64,000 bases of DNA from positions 289,501-353,500 of the forward strand of contig NZ_JAFEMB010000003.1 of assembly GCF_016892705.1 (NCBI RefSeq). The letters are read 5' to 3'. Positions 26,760 to 35,105 of this stretch are shown in pieces (position 1 is the stretch's first letter; each line of letters opens with the position of its first letter). A program made the position numbers and the translations under genes. This DNA comes from Microvirga pudoricolor (lineage in GTDB: Bacteria > Pseudomonadota > Alphaproteobacteria > Rhizobiales > Beijerinckiaceae). Under the pieces are notes generated by a model. That model saw only the letters and a list, made by a program, of their open reading frames with translations. It was not told where the DNA came from and made no database searches.

Positions 26760-27020
26760 ATGGACGACGCAGCATTTCAGACCGAATCGGTCGCCGCCGA
26801 TCAGCTCAAGGCCTTCATCGAGCGCATCGAGCGCCTCGAGGAGGAAAAGGCCGGCATCGCCGGCGACATCAAGGATGTCTATGCGGAAGCCAAGGGCAAC
26901 GGCTTCGACACCAAGGTGATCCGCAAGATCATCTCCATGCGCAAGCGCGACTACGCCGAGCGCCAGGAGGAGGAGGCGATCCTGGAGCTTTACATGCAGG
27001 CCCTGGGAATGGCCGGCTGA
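26760..27020 (+). CDS. gapR: GapR nucleoid-associated protein (DUF2312)
   Basis: An 86-residue protein matching GapR, the alphaproteobacterial protein that binds overtwisted (positively supercoiled) AT-rich DNA and stimulates type II topoisomerases during replication. It has a long basic/acidic coiled helix ([20 protein letters not shown]) and the conserved [20 protein letters not shown] segment. Length is typical. It starts 61 bases after the DUF1244 gene with a CAAGGG Shine-Dalgarno-like site and may have its own promoter. Confidence 0.93.
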   Translation: MDDAAFQTESVAADQLKAFIERIERLEEEKAGIAGDIKDVYAEAKGNGFDTKVIRKIISMRKRDYAERQEEEAILELYMQALGMAG

Positions 27021-27131
27021 CCGCATCGGGAGTGCCCGCCGAGATCCCCGGTCGGCGGGGTGGCGCGGGCCCTGACCATCGGCCCGGCCACTTGCCCCCT
27101 GCATGATCCGGCGCTCGCGCGAGGTGCGGCG

Positions 27132-27488
27132 ATGATCGCCGTCATATTCGAAGTCTGGCCCGCGGGCGGGCGGAGGGACGATTACCCGGCGATGGCCGCA
27201 AGCCTCAGGGCGGAGGCCGAGGCCATCGACGGGTTCATTTCCGTCGAGCGATTCGAAAGCCTCTACGAGGAGGGCAAGCTCCTCTCGCTGCAGTTCTGGC
27301 GCGACGAGGAGGCCGTGCGCCAATGGCGCAACCATCTCCAGCACCGCCGGGCCCAGGCCATCGGCCGGCAGGAGATGTTCGCGGATGACCGGCTGCGGAT
27401 CACAGAGGTGCTGCGCGATTATGGTCCGCAGGATCGAGTGCATGCACCCGCGGACAGCGGGGGACGTCCAAGCTCTGACGCCTGCTGA
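27132..27488 (+). CDS. Antibiotic-biosynthesis-monooxygenase (ABM) fold protein
   Basis: A 118-residue protein with the ABM dimeric alpha/beta-barrel pattern: MIAVIFEVWPAGGRRDDYPA, then FISVERFESLYEEGKLLSLQ and WRDEEAVRQWRNHLQHRRAQ. Members include heme-degrading and quinone monooxygenases and many uncharacterised proteins. The GAGGTG Shine-Dalgarno six bases before ATG 27132 decides the start over an earlier in-frame one. The ~25-residue tail is low-complexity and may be disordered. Function not assigned. Confidence 0.8.
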   Translation: MIAVIFEVWPAGGRRDDYPAMAASLRAEAEAIDGFISVERFESLYEEGKLLSLQFWRDEEAVRQWRNHLQHRRAQAIGRQEMFADDRLRITEVLRDYGPQDRVHAPADSGGRPSSDAC

Positions 27489-27553
27489 AATCTCCTAACA
27501 TTTGATATAAAGATACGAAATACTTCGCGAATCCAAGTACTTCGCAGGCCGGA

Positions 27554-27587
27554 AGCCGCGACATAACGGCCGTTTTTCATCGCGGCT
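27554..27587. other. Nested inverted repeat in AT-rich spacer before the RTX gene
   Basis: AGCCGCGA (27554-27561) pairs with TCGCGGCT (27580-27587), enclosing a second palindrome AACGGCCGTT (27565-27574) followed by a T-run (27573-27577). The 280 bases 27489-27768 have no gene; their first half is clearly AT-richer than flanking DNA. The structure may terminate the ABM transcript or be part of the leader of the next gene. Confidence 0.45.
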
Positions 27588-27768
27588 CTTGCACCCAGAG
27601 CGCGAATAATATCTAAATAAATGCAATCACACATAAGGGAGTGCTAGGTTGTGACTGGGCTCTCGGCATCCGCCGGGGAGCCTTCGTCATGCCTGCAAGC
27701 GCTCGTCCGCTGGGCTCGGCCGGAGGCGCTTACGGGAGAGCTTTTATGCGCGCGAAGGGGCGTTACAC

Positions 27769-30700
27769 GTGATTCTTTCCTTGTTCGGGTTCCTATCGAA
27801 CCAATCCGTTAGAGAAGACACCGCTTGGTCCTATCAGCTCTCGACCCTGCTCCCCTGGGACTGGTCCTATTCGGCGACCCTCGCGAACGGTTCGGCGCTG
27901 CCGAGCTGGATCAGGTTCAACCCCGCGACCCGGACCTTCACGGGCACGCCCCCGCAGGACTACAACGGATCGCTCGACATTCGGGTCACGGCCAGCAACG
28001 GCCTGCTCACCAGTTCCGACGTGTTCAACCTGACGGTCACCCCTGTCAACGACGCGCCGGTCGTCGCGATCCCGATTCCCGACAGGGCCTTCGATGAGGA
28101 CACCACCTGGACGTACCAGGTTCCGTCCGGCACCTTCACGGACGTGGACAGCCCCACGCTGACCTATACGGCAAGCCTCGCGGGCGGGGCGGCCCTGCCG
28201 TCCTGGCTCACCTTCAACGCGACGACGCGCACCTTCACGGGCAACCCGCCCGCGAACTTCAACGGCTCCCTCGACGTGCGGGTGACGGCCAGCGACGGGT
28301 CGCTTTCGACCTCCGATACGTTCGTCCTCACCGTGAACGCCGTCAACGACGCGCCGATCGTCGCGGCGCCGATCCCCGATCAGGCGGTCGCCGAGGATAC
28401 GCCCTGGACCTACCAGGTGTCGGCCGGCGCCTTCACGGACGTGGATAGCGCGAGCCTGACCTACACGGCCACGCTCGCAAGCGGAGCGCCCCTGCCGTCC
28501 TGGCTCGTGTTCAATGCGGCGACCCGCACCTTCACCGGAAGGCCTCCGGAGAACTTCAACGGGACGTATGACCTGAAGGTCACGGCCAGCGACGGGTCGC
28601 TATCCGTGTCGGACACGTTCACGCTCACCGTCACGGCGGTGAACGACGCTCCGGTTCGGGCCGTCGAGATTCCCGACCAGTCCATCGCCGAAGACTCGCC
28701 CTGGAGCTATCAGGTTCCCGCGGGCACCTTCACGGACGTGGACAGCGCCCTGACCTACAGGGCGACGCTCGCCACCGGCGCCCCACTCCCGTCCTGGCTG
28801 ACCTTCGATGCCGCGTCGCGCACGTTCACGGGAACGCCGCCCGCGAACTTCAACGGCTCCCTGGACCTCACAATCATCGCCAGCGACGGGTCCCTGTCGG
28901 CCTCCGACACCTTTACCCTGACCATCACGCCCGTGAACGACGCCCCCGTCGCGGTTCTTCCCATCGCGGCCCAGCAGGTGGCCGAGGATACGCCCTGGTC
29001 GTTCCAGGTACCGGCCGGCGCTTTCACGGACGTGGACAGCAGCCTGACCTATTCGGCAACGCTCGCCGACGGGACGCCTCTCCCGGCCTGGCTGTCGTTC
29101 AACGCCGCGACCCGGACCTTCACGGGCACGCCGCCGGAGAACTTCAATGGGTCCGTCGTCCTGCGGGTGGTTGCGAGCGACGGCGCGCTCAGCGCGTCCT
29201 CGGCCTTCACCCTGAACGTCACGCCCGTCAACGACGCGCCGGTTGCCGCCGTGCCGATCGCGGACCAAGCGATCCCCGAGGAGACATCCTGGACGTTCCA
29301 GGTTCCGGCGGGCGCCTTCGCGGACGTGGACAATCCCATCCTGACCTATGCGGCGACCCTGTCGGACGGAAGCCCGCTGCCGTCTTGGCTGTCGTTCGAT
29401 GCCGCGACCCGCACCTTCACGGGAACGCCTCCGACAAACTTCAACGGCTCCTACGACATCAAGGTCACGGCGGGTGACGGCGCCTTGAACGCCTCCGACA
29501 CCTTCCGGCTCGAAATCACGCCGGTGGACAACGCACCCGTCGCGGCCGATATCGGCGACCAGGTGATCGACGAAGACACCGCATGGGTCTTCCAGCTGCC
29601 GCCGAACACGTTCGCCGATATCGACAGCCCGAACCTGACCTATACGGCCGCCCTCGGGGACGGATCCCCCCTGCCGGCATGGCTGGCGTTCGACCCGGTC
29701 ACCCAGACCTTCAGCGGCACGCCGCCCGCGAACTTCAACGGCAGCCTGACGCTGACCGTCACGGCCACCGACGGCACCACGGCGGTGCCGGATTCGTTCA
29801 CCCTGATCGTTCAGCCCGTCAACGACGCGCCCGTGGCCCGTCCGATCGGCGATCAGGCCGTGGCCGAGGAAACGCTCTGGTCCTTCCAGATCCCCGAAGG
29901 CACGTTCACGGACGTGGACAGCGCCAGCCTGACCGTCTCGGCTCTCCTGTCGGACGGGAGCGTCCTGCCGTCCTGGCTCACCTTCAACGCGACGACGCGC
30001 ACCTTCACGGGCACGCCGCCTGCGGACTTCAACGGTGCCCTGGACATCACGGTCACGGCCAGCGACGGAAGTCTCTCGGCCTCCGACACCTTCCGGCTGT
30101 CCGTCACTCCGGCGAACGACCCGCCCGTGGTGAGCGCTCCCATTCTCGACCAGACGGTGGCGGAGGACACCCCCTGGACCTTCCAGGTGCCGCCCGGCTC
30201 CTTCACGGACGTGGACGGCCCGCTGACCTACACGGCCACGCTCGCGGACGGTTCGCCGCTGCCGCCGTGGCTGACCTTCGATGCGGCGACGCGAACCTTT
30301 CTGGGGACGCCGCCGCGCGACCAGACGGGCGCCTTCGACCTGAAGGTGACGGCGAGCGACGGCTTGGCCACCATCGACGACACGTTCCGCCTCGTCGTGA
30401 CGCCCGTCAACGACGCGCCCGTGGCGGCGAACGCCATCGTGGGCCCGGGCGCGACCGAAGGCGCCGCCTGGTCCTTCCAGATCCCCGCCGGCGCCTTCAC
30501 GGATGTCGACGGCGACACCCTGACCTATGCGGTAACGCTGGCCAGTGGGGCGGCGCTGCCGTCATGGCTGGTCTTCGACCCGACGACCCGGACCCTGTCG
30601 GGCACGCCGCCCGCCAATCAGCCCGGCTCCCTGGATCTCCGGGTGACGGCGGGCGACGGGCGGCTGGAGGCGTCGAGCACCTTCACGCTCGCCATCGCGG

Positions 30701-32859
30701 CCGTGAACGATGCGCCGGTCGCCAACGCCGCCATCGCCGATCAGACCCTGGCCGAGGATACGGCCTGGACGTTCCAGGTGCCGTCCGGCGCGTTCACCGA
30801 CGCCGACAGCAGCCTGACCTACACGGCGACCCTGGCGGACGGGTCCGCCCTGCCGGCTTGGATTCTCTTCGACGCCGCCACCCAGACGTTCTCGGGCACG
30901 CCCCCGGCGAACCTGAACGGCGTCTTCGACCTGAAGGTGATCGCCAGCGACGGGGCCCTGAACGCCTCCAGCACGTTCAAGCTGACGATCACGGCGGTCG
31001 ACGACGCTCCCGTCGTCTCCGCGCCCGTCGTCGACCAGCTCATCACGGCCGGCGCTGCCTGGGCCTACCAGCTTCCGGCCAACCTCTTCACCGATGCGGA
31101 TGGCGGCACGCTCACCTACACGGCGACCCTGGCGGACGGGTCGGCCCTGCCGCCGTGGCTGACCTTCGACGCGACGACCCGCACCTTCGCGGGAACGCCG
31201 CCGCAAGGCCAGAACGGCAGCTACGAGTTCACCGTCACGGCCAGCGACGGGTCCTTCTCCGTGTCCGATACGTTCGCGGTCGCCATCCGTCCGGCGGAAA
31301 CCCCCGTCGCGGGCGAGACCTATGACGACCTGATCGAGGCCGGCGACGGCAACGACTGGATCCATGGCGGGCTCGGCAACGACGAGATGCAGGGCGAGGG
31401 CGGCGACGACATCATCTATGGCGGGCAGGACCGCGGCCAGATCGTTCGCGATCTCGCGTCCGGAAGGCTCACGGAACTCGTCGTCGGCGACAACCTCTAC
31501 GGCAATGACGGGCGGGACACGTATTATTACGCCCAGGGAGACGGCATCGACGAGATCTGGGACTTCCGGCCCGGTGAGGACATCATCCGCGTCAGCGGCT
31601 TCAGCCTCAATGACGTGCGCGTCGGGTTCATCCGGGACGTGACGAACCGGATTGGAACCGGCACCCACGAGAAGCTCGTCATCTTCTTCGGCAACGACCA
31701 AGGCGCCATCGTCTTCAACGACTTCCCGGGTCCCAAATCCGGGGACGTCATCCTGTCGCTCGCCGGCGTCAACGTCACCTGGGTGGACCTGCTCGCGAAG
31801 GCCGACCGGGGCATCGTCGGCGAGACGGCCGTGAACCCGGTGGCCCATCCCGGCTACGGCAACGATCCGGTCCAGAGCGGCCTGGGCGGGATCGAGTTCG
31901 CGGGCGGCAACGGCAACAACATCCTCGGCGGCGGTGCCGCCGGCGACAGGATCTACGGCAACGACGGCTACAACTGGATCGAAGGCTATGCGGGCGACGA
32001 CCTGCTGTTCGGCGGCAACGCCATGGACGTGCTGCTGGGCGGAGACGGCCGCGACCTGCTCTACGGCAACGAGGGCGTGAACTGGATCGAGGGCAATGCC
32101 GGCGCGGACAACCTCTACGGCGGCAACGTTCAGGATACGCTCCTGGCCGGCACCGAGAACGACAACGTCTACGGCAACGGCGGCGACGACCTGATCGTGG
32201 GCGGTTCCGGCTCCGACAGGCTCTACGGCGCGGGCGGCGTGGACGTGATCTACGGCGACGACGCCAACGGCCTATCGTTCACACAGCCCGCCAGGCCCGT
32301 GCTCGACCTGCCGGTTTCGCAGTCGGTGGTGACCTCGTCCAGCCTGACCCTGCCTTCGGGCGTGGTCAACGTGACGGCGACCGGCCGTGCCTCCGTCACG
32401 TTGATCGGCAACGATCTGGACAACACCATGGTGGGCAACGCCGGCCAGAACACGATCCAAGCGGTGGGCGGAAACGATCGCGTCAATGGCGGCAACGGCA
32501 ACGACCGGCTCTTCGGCGGGGGCGGCAATGACAGCTTCGTTTTCACGACGCGCCTGGGCACCTCCAGCACCGATCGGAAGGTGAACTTCGACAGCATCGG
32601 CGACTTCTCGGTCCGAGACGACCGGTTGGAGCTCGACAACGCGATCTTCAAGAAGCTCGGCAAGGTGGGACGCCTCAAGAAGGACTACTTCACCATCGGC
32701 GACAAGGCGAAGGATGCCAACGACTTCATCCTCTACGACCGCAAGACGGGGGTGATTTCGTACGACGCGGACGGTTCGGGCACCGGTAGCCAGAAGGTGG
32801 ACTTCGCCAAGGTCGGCAAGAACCTGAAGATCACCTACAAGGATTTCTTCGTGATCTAG
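27769..32859 (+). CDS. Giant secreted RTX protein with twelve Ig/cadherin-like repeats
   Basis: A 1,696-residue, acidic protein. Residues ~8-1180 are twelve tandem ~98-residue units of the cadherin-like/putative-Ig type, each with EDTPWTYQV-like opening, LPSWLTFNAATRTFTGTPP core and ending VNDAP. Residues ~1185-1580 are hemolysin-type calcium-binding nonapeptides (GDGNDWIHGG, GGDGRDLLYGN, GNGNDRLFGGGGNDSFVF), and the last ~115 residues resemble the serralysin-like C-terminal secretion domain. There is no N-terminal signal peptide, so export by a type I (ABC/HlyD/TolC) system is expected, though no transporter genes are in the window. The start is GTG 27769, supported by GAAGGGG eight bases upstream. 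Likely role: adhesion or extracellular matrix; inferred. No catalytic domain was seen. Confidence 0.9.
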   Translation: MILSLFGFLSNQSVREDTAWSYQLSTLLPWDWSYSATLANGSALPSWIRFNPATRTFTGTPPQDYNGSLDIRVTASNGLLTSSDVFNLTVTPVNDAPVVAIPIPDRAFDEDTTWTYQVPSGTFTDVDSPTLTYTASLAGGAALPSWLTFNATTRTFTGNPPANFNGSLDVRVTASDGSLSTSDTFVLTVNAVNDAPIVAAPIPDQAVAEDTPWTYQVSAGAFTDVDSASLTYTATLASGAPLPSWLVFNAATRTFTGRPPENFNGTYDLKVTASDGSLSVSDTFTLTVTAVNDAPVRAVEIPDQSIAEDSPWSYQVPAGTFTDVDSALTYRATLATGAPLPSWLTFDAASRTFTGTPPANFNGSLDLTIIASDGSLSASDTFTLTITPVNDAPVAVLPIAAQQVAEDTPWSFQVPAGAFTDVDSSLTYSATLADGTPLPAWLSFNAATRTFTGTPPENFNGSVVLRVVASDGALSASSAFTLNVTPVNDAPVAAVPIADQAIPEETSWTFQVPAGAFADVDNPILTYAATLSDGSPLPSWLSFDAATRTFTGTPPTNFNGSYDIKVTAGDGALNASDTFRLEITPVDNAPVAADIGDQVIDEDTAWVFQLPPNTFADIDSPNLTYTAALGDGSPLPAWLAFDPVTQTFSGTPPANFNGSLTLTVTATDGTTAVPDSFTLIVQPVNDAPVARPIGDQAVAEETLWSFQIPEGTFTDVDSASLTVSALLSDGSVLPSWLTFNATTRTFTGTPPADFNGALDITVTASDGSLSASDTFRLSVTPANDPPVVSAPILDQTVAEDTPWTFQVPPGSFTDVDGPLTYTATLADGSPLPPWLTFDAATRTFLGTPPRDQTGAFDLKVTASDGLATIDDTFRLVVTPVNDAPVAANAIVGPGATEGAAWSFQIPAGAFTDVDGDTLTYAVTLASGAALPSWLVFDPTTRTLSGTPPANQPGSLDLRVTAGDGRLEASSTFTLAIAAVNDAPVANAAIADQTLAEDTAWTFQVPSGAFTDADSSLTYTATLADGSALPAWILFDAATQTFSGTPPANLNGVFDLKVIASDGALNASSTFKLTITAVDDAPVVSAPVVDQLITAGAAWAYQLPANLFTDADGGTLTYTATLADGSALPPWLTFDATTRTFAGTPPQGQNGSYEFTVTASDGSFSVSDTFAVAIRPAETPVAGETYDDLIEAGDGNDWIHGGLGNDEMQGEGGDDIIYGGQDRGQIVRDLASGRLTELVVGDNLYGNDGRDTYYYAQGDGIDEIWDFRPGEDIIRVSGFSLNDVRVGFIRDVTNRIGTGTHEKLVIFFGNDQGAIVFNDFPGPKSGDVILSLAGVNVTWVDLLAKADRGIVGETAVNPVAHPGYGNDPVQSGLGGIEFAGGNGNNILGGGAAGDRIYGNDGYNWIEGYAGDDLLFGGNAMDVLLGGDGRDLLYGNEGVNWIEGNAGADNLYGGNVQDTLLAGTENDNVYGNGGDDLIVGGSGSDRLYGAGGVDVIYGDDANGLSFTQPARPVLDLPVSQSVVTSSSLTLPSGVVNVTATGRASVTLIGNDLDNTMVGNAGQNTIQAVGGNDRVNGGNGNDRLFGGGGNDSFVFTTRLGTSSTDRKVNFDSIGDFSVRDDRLELDNAIFKKLGKVGRLKKDYFTIGDKAKDANDFILYDRKTGVISYDADGSGTGSQKVDFAKVGKNLKITYKDFFVI
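27790..31308 (+). repeat. Twelve tandem ~295-bp repeats encoding Ig/cadherin-like domains
   Basis: Units of ~95-99 codons run in-frame without a break. The most constant words are TRTFTGTPP, FNGS and VNDAPV. The first unit is shortened: it lacks the FTDVDS strand present in units 2-9, so the protein starts within a partial domain. Units 10-12 diverge at the opening (GATEGAAW, LITAGAAW). Codon choice varies between units, so the array is old rather than a recent amplification. Confidence 0.92.
31321..32562 (+). repeat. RTX calcium-binding nonapeptide region
   Basis: Clusters of GGxGxD-type nonapeptides occur at 31345-31430, 31480-31560, 31905-32270 and 32405-32545. Many units in the third cluster are altered to GNxGxNWIEG or GGNxxD forms, so the parallel beta-roll may be interrupted. 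Spacers between clusters are unlike any domain I recognise. Confidence 0.85.
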
Positions 32860-32867
32860 ACATCGTC

Positions 32868-32896
32868 ATGGAGCGCGGCCCCGAGCCGCGCTCCAT
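32868..32896. terminator. 12-bp hairpin between convergent genes
   Basis: A perfect 12-bp stem (32868-32879 with 32885-32896) with a 5-base loop begins eight bases after the RTX stop and lies before the end of the convergent dehydrogenase gene. No T-run is present on either side, so it is a probable but not classic terminator. Confidence 0.55.
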
Positions 32897-32914
32897 CCTA
32901 CAAGGCTGGAACGT

Positions 32915-34225
32915 TTACGACCGATGCCGGACGGACCAGATCGTGTCTCCGGCATCGTCGCTCACCAGGAGCCCGCCCCGCCCGTCCACGAGGGTGCTGA
33001 CGGGGCGCCCATGGGCCTTGCCGGTGCCGGGATCCACCATGAAGCCCGTGAGGAAGTCCTGCGGCGGTCCTGAGGGCTTGCCGTCCTTGAAGGGCACGAA
33101 GATCACCTTGTAGCCGCTAAAGCTGCTGCGGTTCCAGGACCCGCGCTGCGCCACGAAGGCGCCACCGCGATACGCTGCGGGGAACGCGGCCTGGTCGTAG
33201 AAGGCGAGGCCCAGCGACGCCGTATGGGACCCCACCGCATAATCGGGCACGATGGCCTGGGCGATCAGGTCCGGGCGCTGGCCCTTCAGGCGCGGATCGG
33301 GATTTTGCCCAAAATAGCTGTAGGGCCAGCCGTAGAAGCCGCCGTCCTTCACGCCCGTGATGTAGTCCGGCACGAGGTCGTCGCCGATCCCGTCGCGCTC
33401 GTTGACGGCCGTCCACAGAACGCCGCTTTCGGGCTGGATGTCCATGCCCACCGGGTTGCGAAGGCCCGATGCCAGAATCCGCTCTCCCGACCCGTCGAGG
33501 TTGACCTCGAGGATCGCCGCGCGCCGGACCTCGTTGTCCAGTCCGAACTCGCCGATATTGCTGGCCGATCCGACGGAGATGTAGAGCTTCGCGGCGTCCC
33601 GGCTGAGGAGCAGGTTGCGGGTCCAGTGGTTGTTGTAGCCGCCGGCCGGCAGCTCGACGATCTTCCGGCCCTCGCCCGTGACGGTCGTGTCTCCGGGCTT
33701 GTAGGGATACCGGACGACGCCGTCCGTATTGGCGACGTAGAGATGGTCTCCCGCGAAGGCGAGGCCGAAAGGCTGGTTCAATCCGGTGAGGATCACGTGC
33801 CGGGTCTCCGCCACGCCGTCCTGGTCCGCGTCCCTGAGCAGGGTGATCCGGTTCGCGCTCACGCCCGCCGATCCCGATTGCACCTGGCCTTTCGCCTTCT
33901 CGTCCTGCTCGGCCGGCGGCTTGGCCTTGGTGGTGGCCTCGGCCACCAGGATGTCGCCGTTCGGCAAGGCCAGGAGGCCTCTGGGGCTGTCGAGACCGCG
34001 GGCGAAGGCCTTGACGTCGAAACCGTCCGGCGCGCGCGGGGCCGCGCCCTCCGGCCACATCGTCACCTGGGAATAGTTCTGGGCCTCGTGAGCGAGGTCC
34101 GGGGCGGGCAAGCCCGGCGACGCGCCGGTTCCGGCCGGGGCTTGCGCGAGGGTGGCGGTGGCCGCTAGGGTCGTGGCAAGCAGGCTCGCGCCCAAGAGAA
34201 GGGCGCTGGATCGGGCGTGGAGCAT
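32915..34225 (-). CDS. PQQ-type sugar (L-sorbosone) dehydrogenase family protein
   Basis: A 436-residue periplasmic protein with a signal peptide (about 1-28, SSALLLGASLLATTLAATAT to AQA) and a six-bladed beta-propeller of the glucose/sorbosone dehydrogenase type. Visible signatures are FARGLDSPRGLLALPNGDIL, LNQPFGLAFAGDHLYVANTD, AGGYNNHWTRNLLLS, ASGLRNPVGMDIQPESGVLW, ERDGIGDDLVPDY and VAQRGSWNRSSFSGYKVIF. The family oxidises sugars or aldoses with PQQ; there is no heme motif, so electrons must leave to a separate carrier. It is divergent from actA with a ~225-base gap containing a short GATC-rich tract. Substrate is unknown. Confidence 0.85.
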   Translation of the reverse strand: MLHARSSALLLGASLLATTLAATATLAQAPAGTGASPGLPAPDLAHEAQNYSQVTMWPEGAAPRAPDGFDVKAFARGLDSPRGLLALPNGDILVAEATTKAKPPAEQDEKAKGQVQSGSAGVSANRITLLRDADQDGVAETRHVILTGLNQPFGLAFAGDHLYVANTDGVVRYPYKPGDTTVTGEGRKIVELPAGGYNNHWTRNLLLSRDAAKLYISVGSASNIGEFGLDNEVRRAAILEVNLDGSGERILASGLRNPVGMDIQPESGVLWTAVNERDGIGDDLVPDYITGVKDGGFYGWPYSYFGQNPDPRLKGQRPDLIAQAIVPDYAVGSHTASLGLAFYDQAAFPAAYRGGAFVAQRGSWNRSSFSGYKVIFVPFKDGKPSGPPQDFLTGFMVDPGTGKAHGRPVSTLVDGRGGLLVSDDAGDTIWSVRHRS

Positions 34226-34452
34226 TCAGGTTGGCCTTTGGGTCGATCGATCGATGGCCGTCCAACGCGGCCACACCGCGATCGATCCAGGAAAGGGGCA
34301 CGACGCTCACACAACTTCGTGTGCGGGTGCGCGCCATAACGCTCCCGTGAGGCGGCCTCGGAGGACGGAACGAAACCGGACGGCTCCAGTTAGCTGCACT
34401 GAAGCTTGTCCATTGCCGGGCCTCGGCCGCATCAGTCTGTTCAAAGGGAGTC

Positions 34453-35103
34453 ATGGCGCAGCTCTTTTCCCGCCGGGCCACGACCGTCTTTCGCGCCAGC
34501 CTCGTCCTGGGTCTTGTCGCCGTGGCGGGAGCGGCGGGCCTGGGCTACGTGTCGTCGCGCTCCGACAGCACCTGGAACGTTGGTAAGCCCGCGCCGCAGC
34601 CGATCCCGTTCCGTCACGACCTGCATAGCGGGACTCTCAAGATCGACTGCCGGTTCTGCCACGTCTCGGTCGAGAAGGCCGCTGATGCCGGGATGCCCTC
34701 GGCCCAGACCTGCATGACCTGCCACTCCCAGGTCTGGGCGGGCGCGAGCCTGCTGGAGCCGCTGCGCTCCAGCCTCGCCCTCGACCAGCCCGTCACCTGG
34801 ACGTCCGTGCACCGCCTTCCGGCTTACGCGTTCTTCCACCATGGAGCGCACGTGTCGAAGGGGGTGGCCTGCGAGACCTGCCACGGCCGAGTCGATCAAA
34901 TGGCCGAGACCGTGAAGACCCAGACCCTTTCCATGGGCTGGTGCTTGGATTGCCACCGGGACCCCGTGCCCCATCTGCGTCCCCAGGAGGCGGTGTTCAC
35001 CATGGACTGGAAACCCCACGATCGGGACATGCCGGAGGACGTCCGGGCCTTCTATCGCGCGGCATCCCAGCGGCTGACCAGCTGCAATACGTGCCATCGC
35101 TGA
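34453..35103 (+). CDS. actA: Alternative complex III pentaheme cytochrome c subunit
   Basis: ActA is the multiheme subunit of alternative complex III, which oxidises menaquinol/ubiquinol and passes electrons to a cytochrome or directly to an oxidase. The 216-residue protein has an N-terminal membrane anchor (about 12-34) and five CxxCH heme sites at residues 66-70 (CRFCH), 87-91 (CMTCH), 140-144 (CETCH), 164-168 (CLDCH) and 211-215 (CNTCH), the last at the very C-terminus. Several other histidines (H55, H129, H190) could be sixth ligands. It heads a six-gene operon with overlaps or 2-base gaps throughout. Confidence 0.93.
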   Translation: MAQLFSRRATTVFRASLVLGLVAVAGAAGLGYVSSRSDSTWNVGKPAPQPIPFRHDLHSGTLKIDCRFCHVSVEKAADAGMPSAQTCMTCHSQVWAGASLLEPLRSSLALDQPVTWTSVHRLPAYAFFHHGAHVSKGVACETCHGRVDQMAETVKTQTLSMGWCLDCHRDPVPHLRPQEAVFTMDWKPHDRDMPEDVRAFYRAASQRLTSCNTCHR

Positions 35104-35105
35104 GC

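Noticed and set aside
27790..31308. Regularly spaced repeats that could suggest a CRISPR-like or satellite array
   Set aside because: The ~295-bp periodicity is that of in-frame protein domains; there are no short direct repeats with unique spacers and no cas genes.
30562..31848. Long minus-strand open frames opposite the RTX repeat gene
   Set aside because: They mirror the tandem repeats of the sense gene and carry no recognisable protein features; they are shadows of high GC at third positions.
34232..34248. GATCGATCGATC tract between the dehydrogenase and actA as an operator or origin-like element
   Set aside because: It is a short simple repeat without flanking structure or partner sites; it may be chance in a divergent intergenic region.
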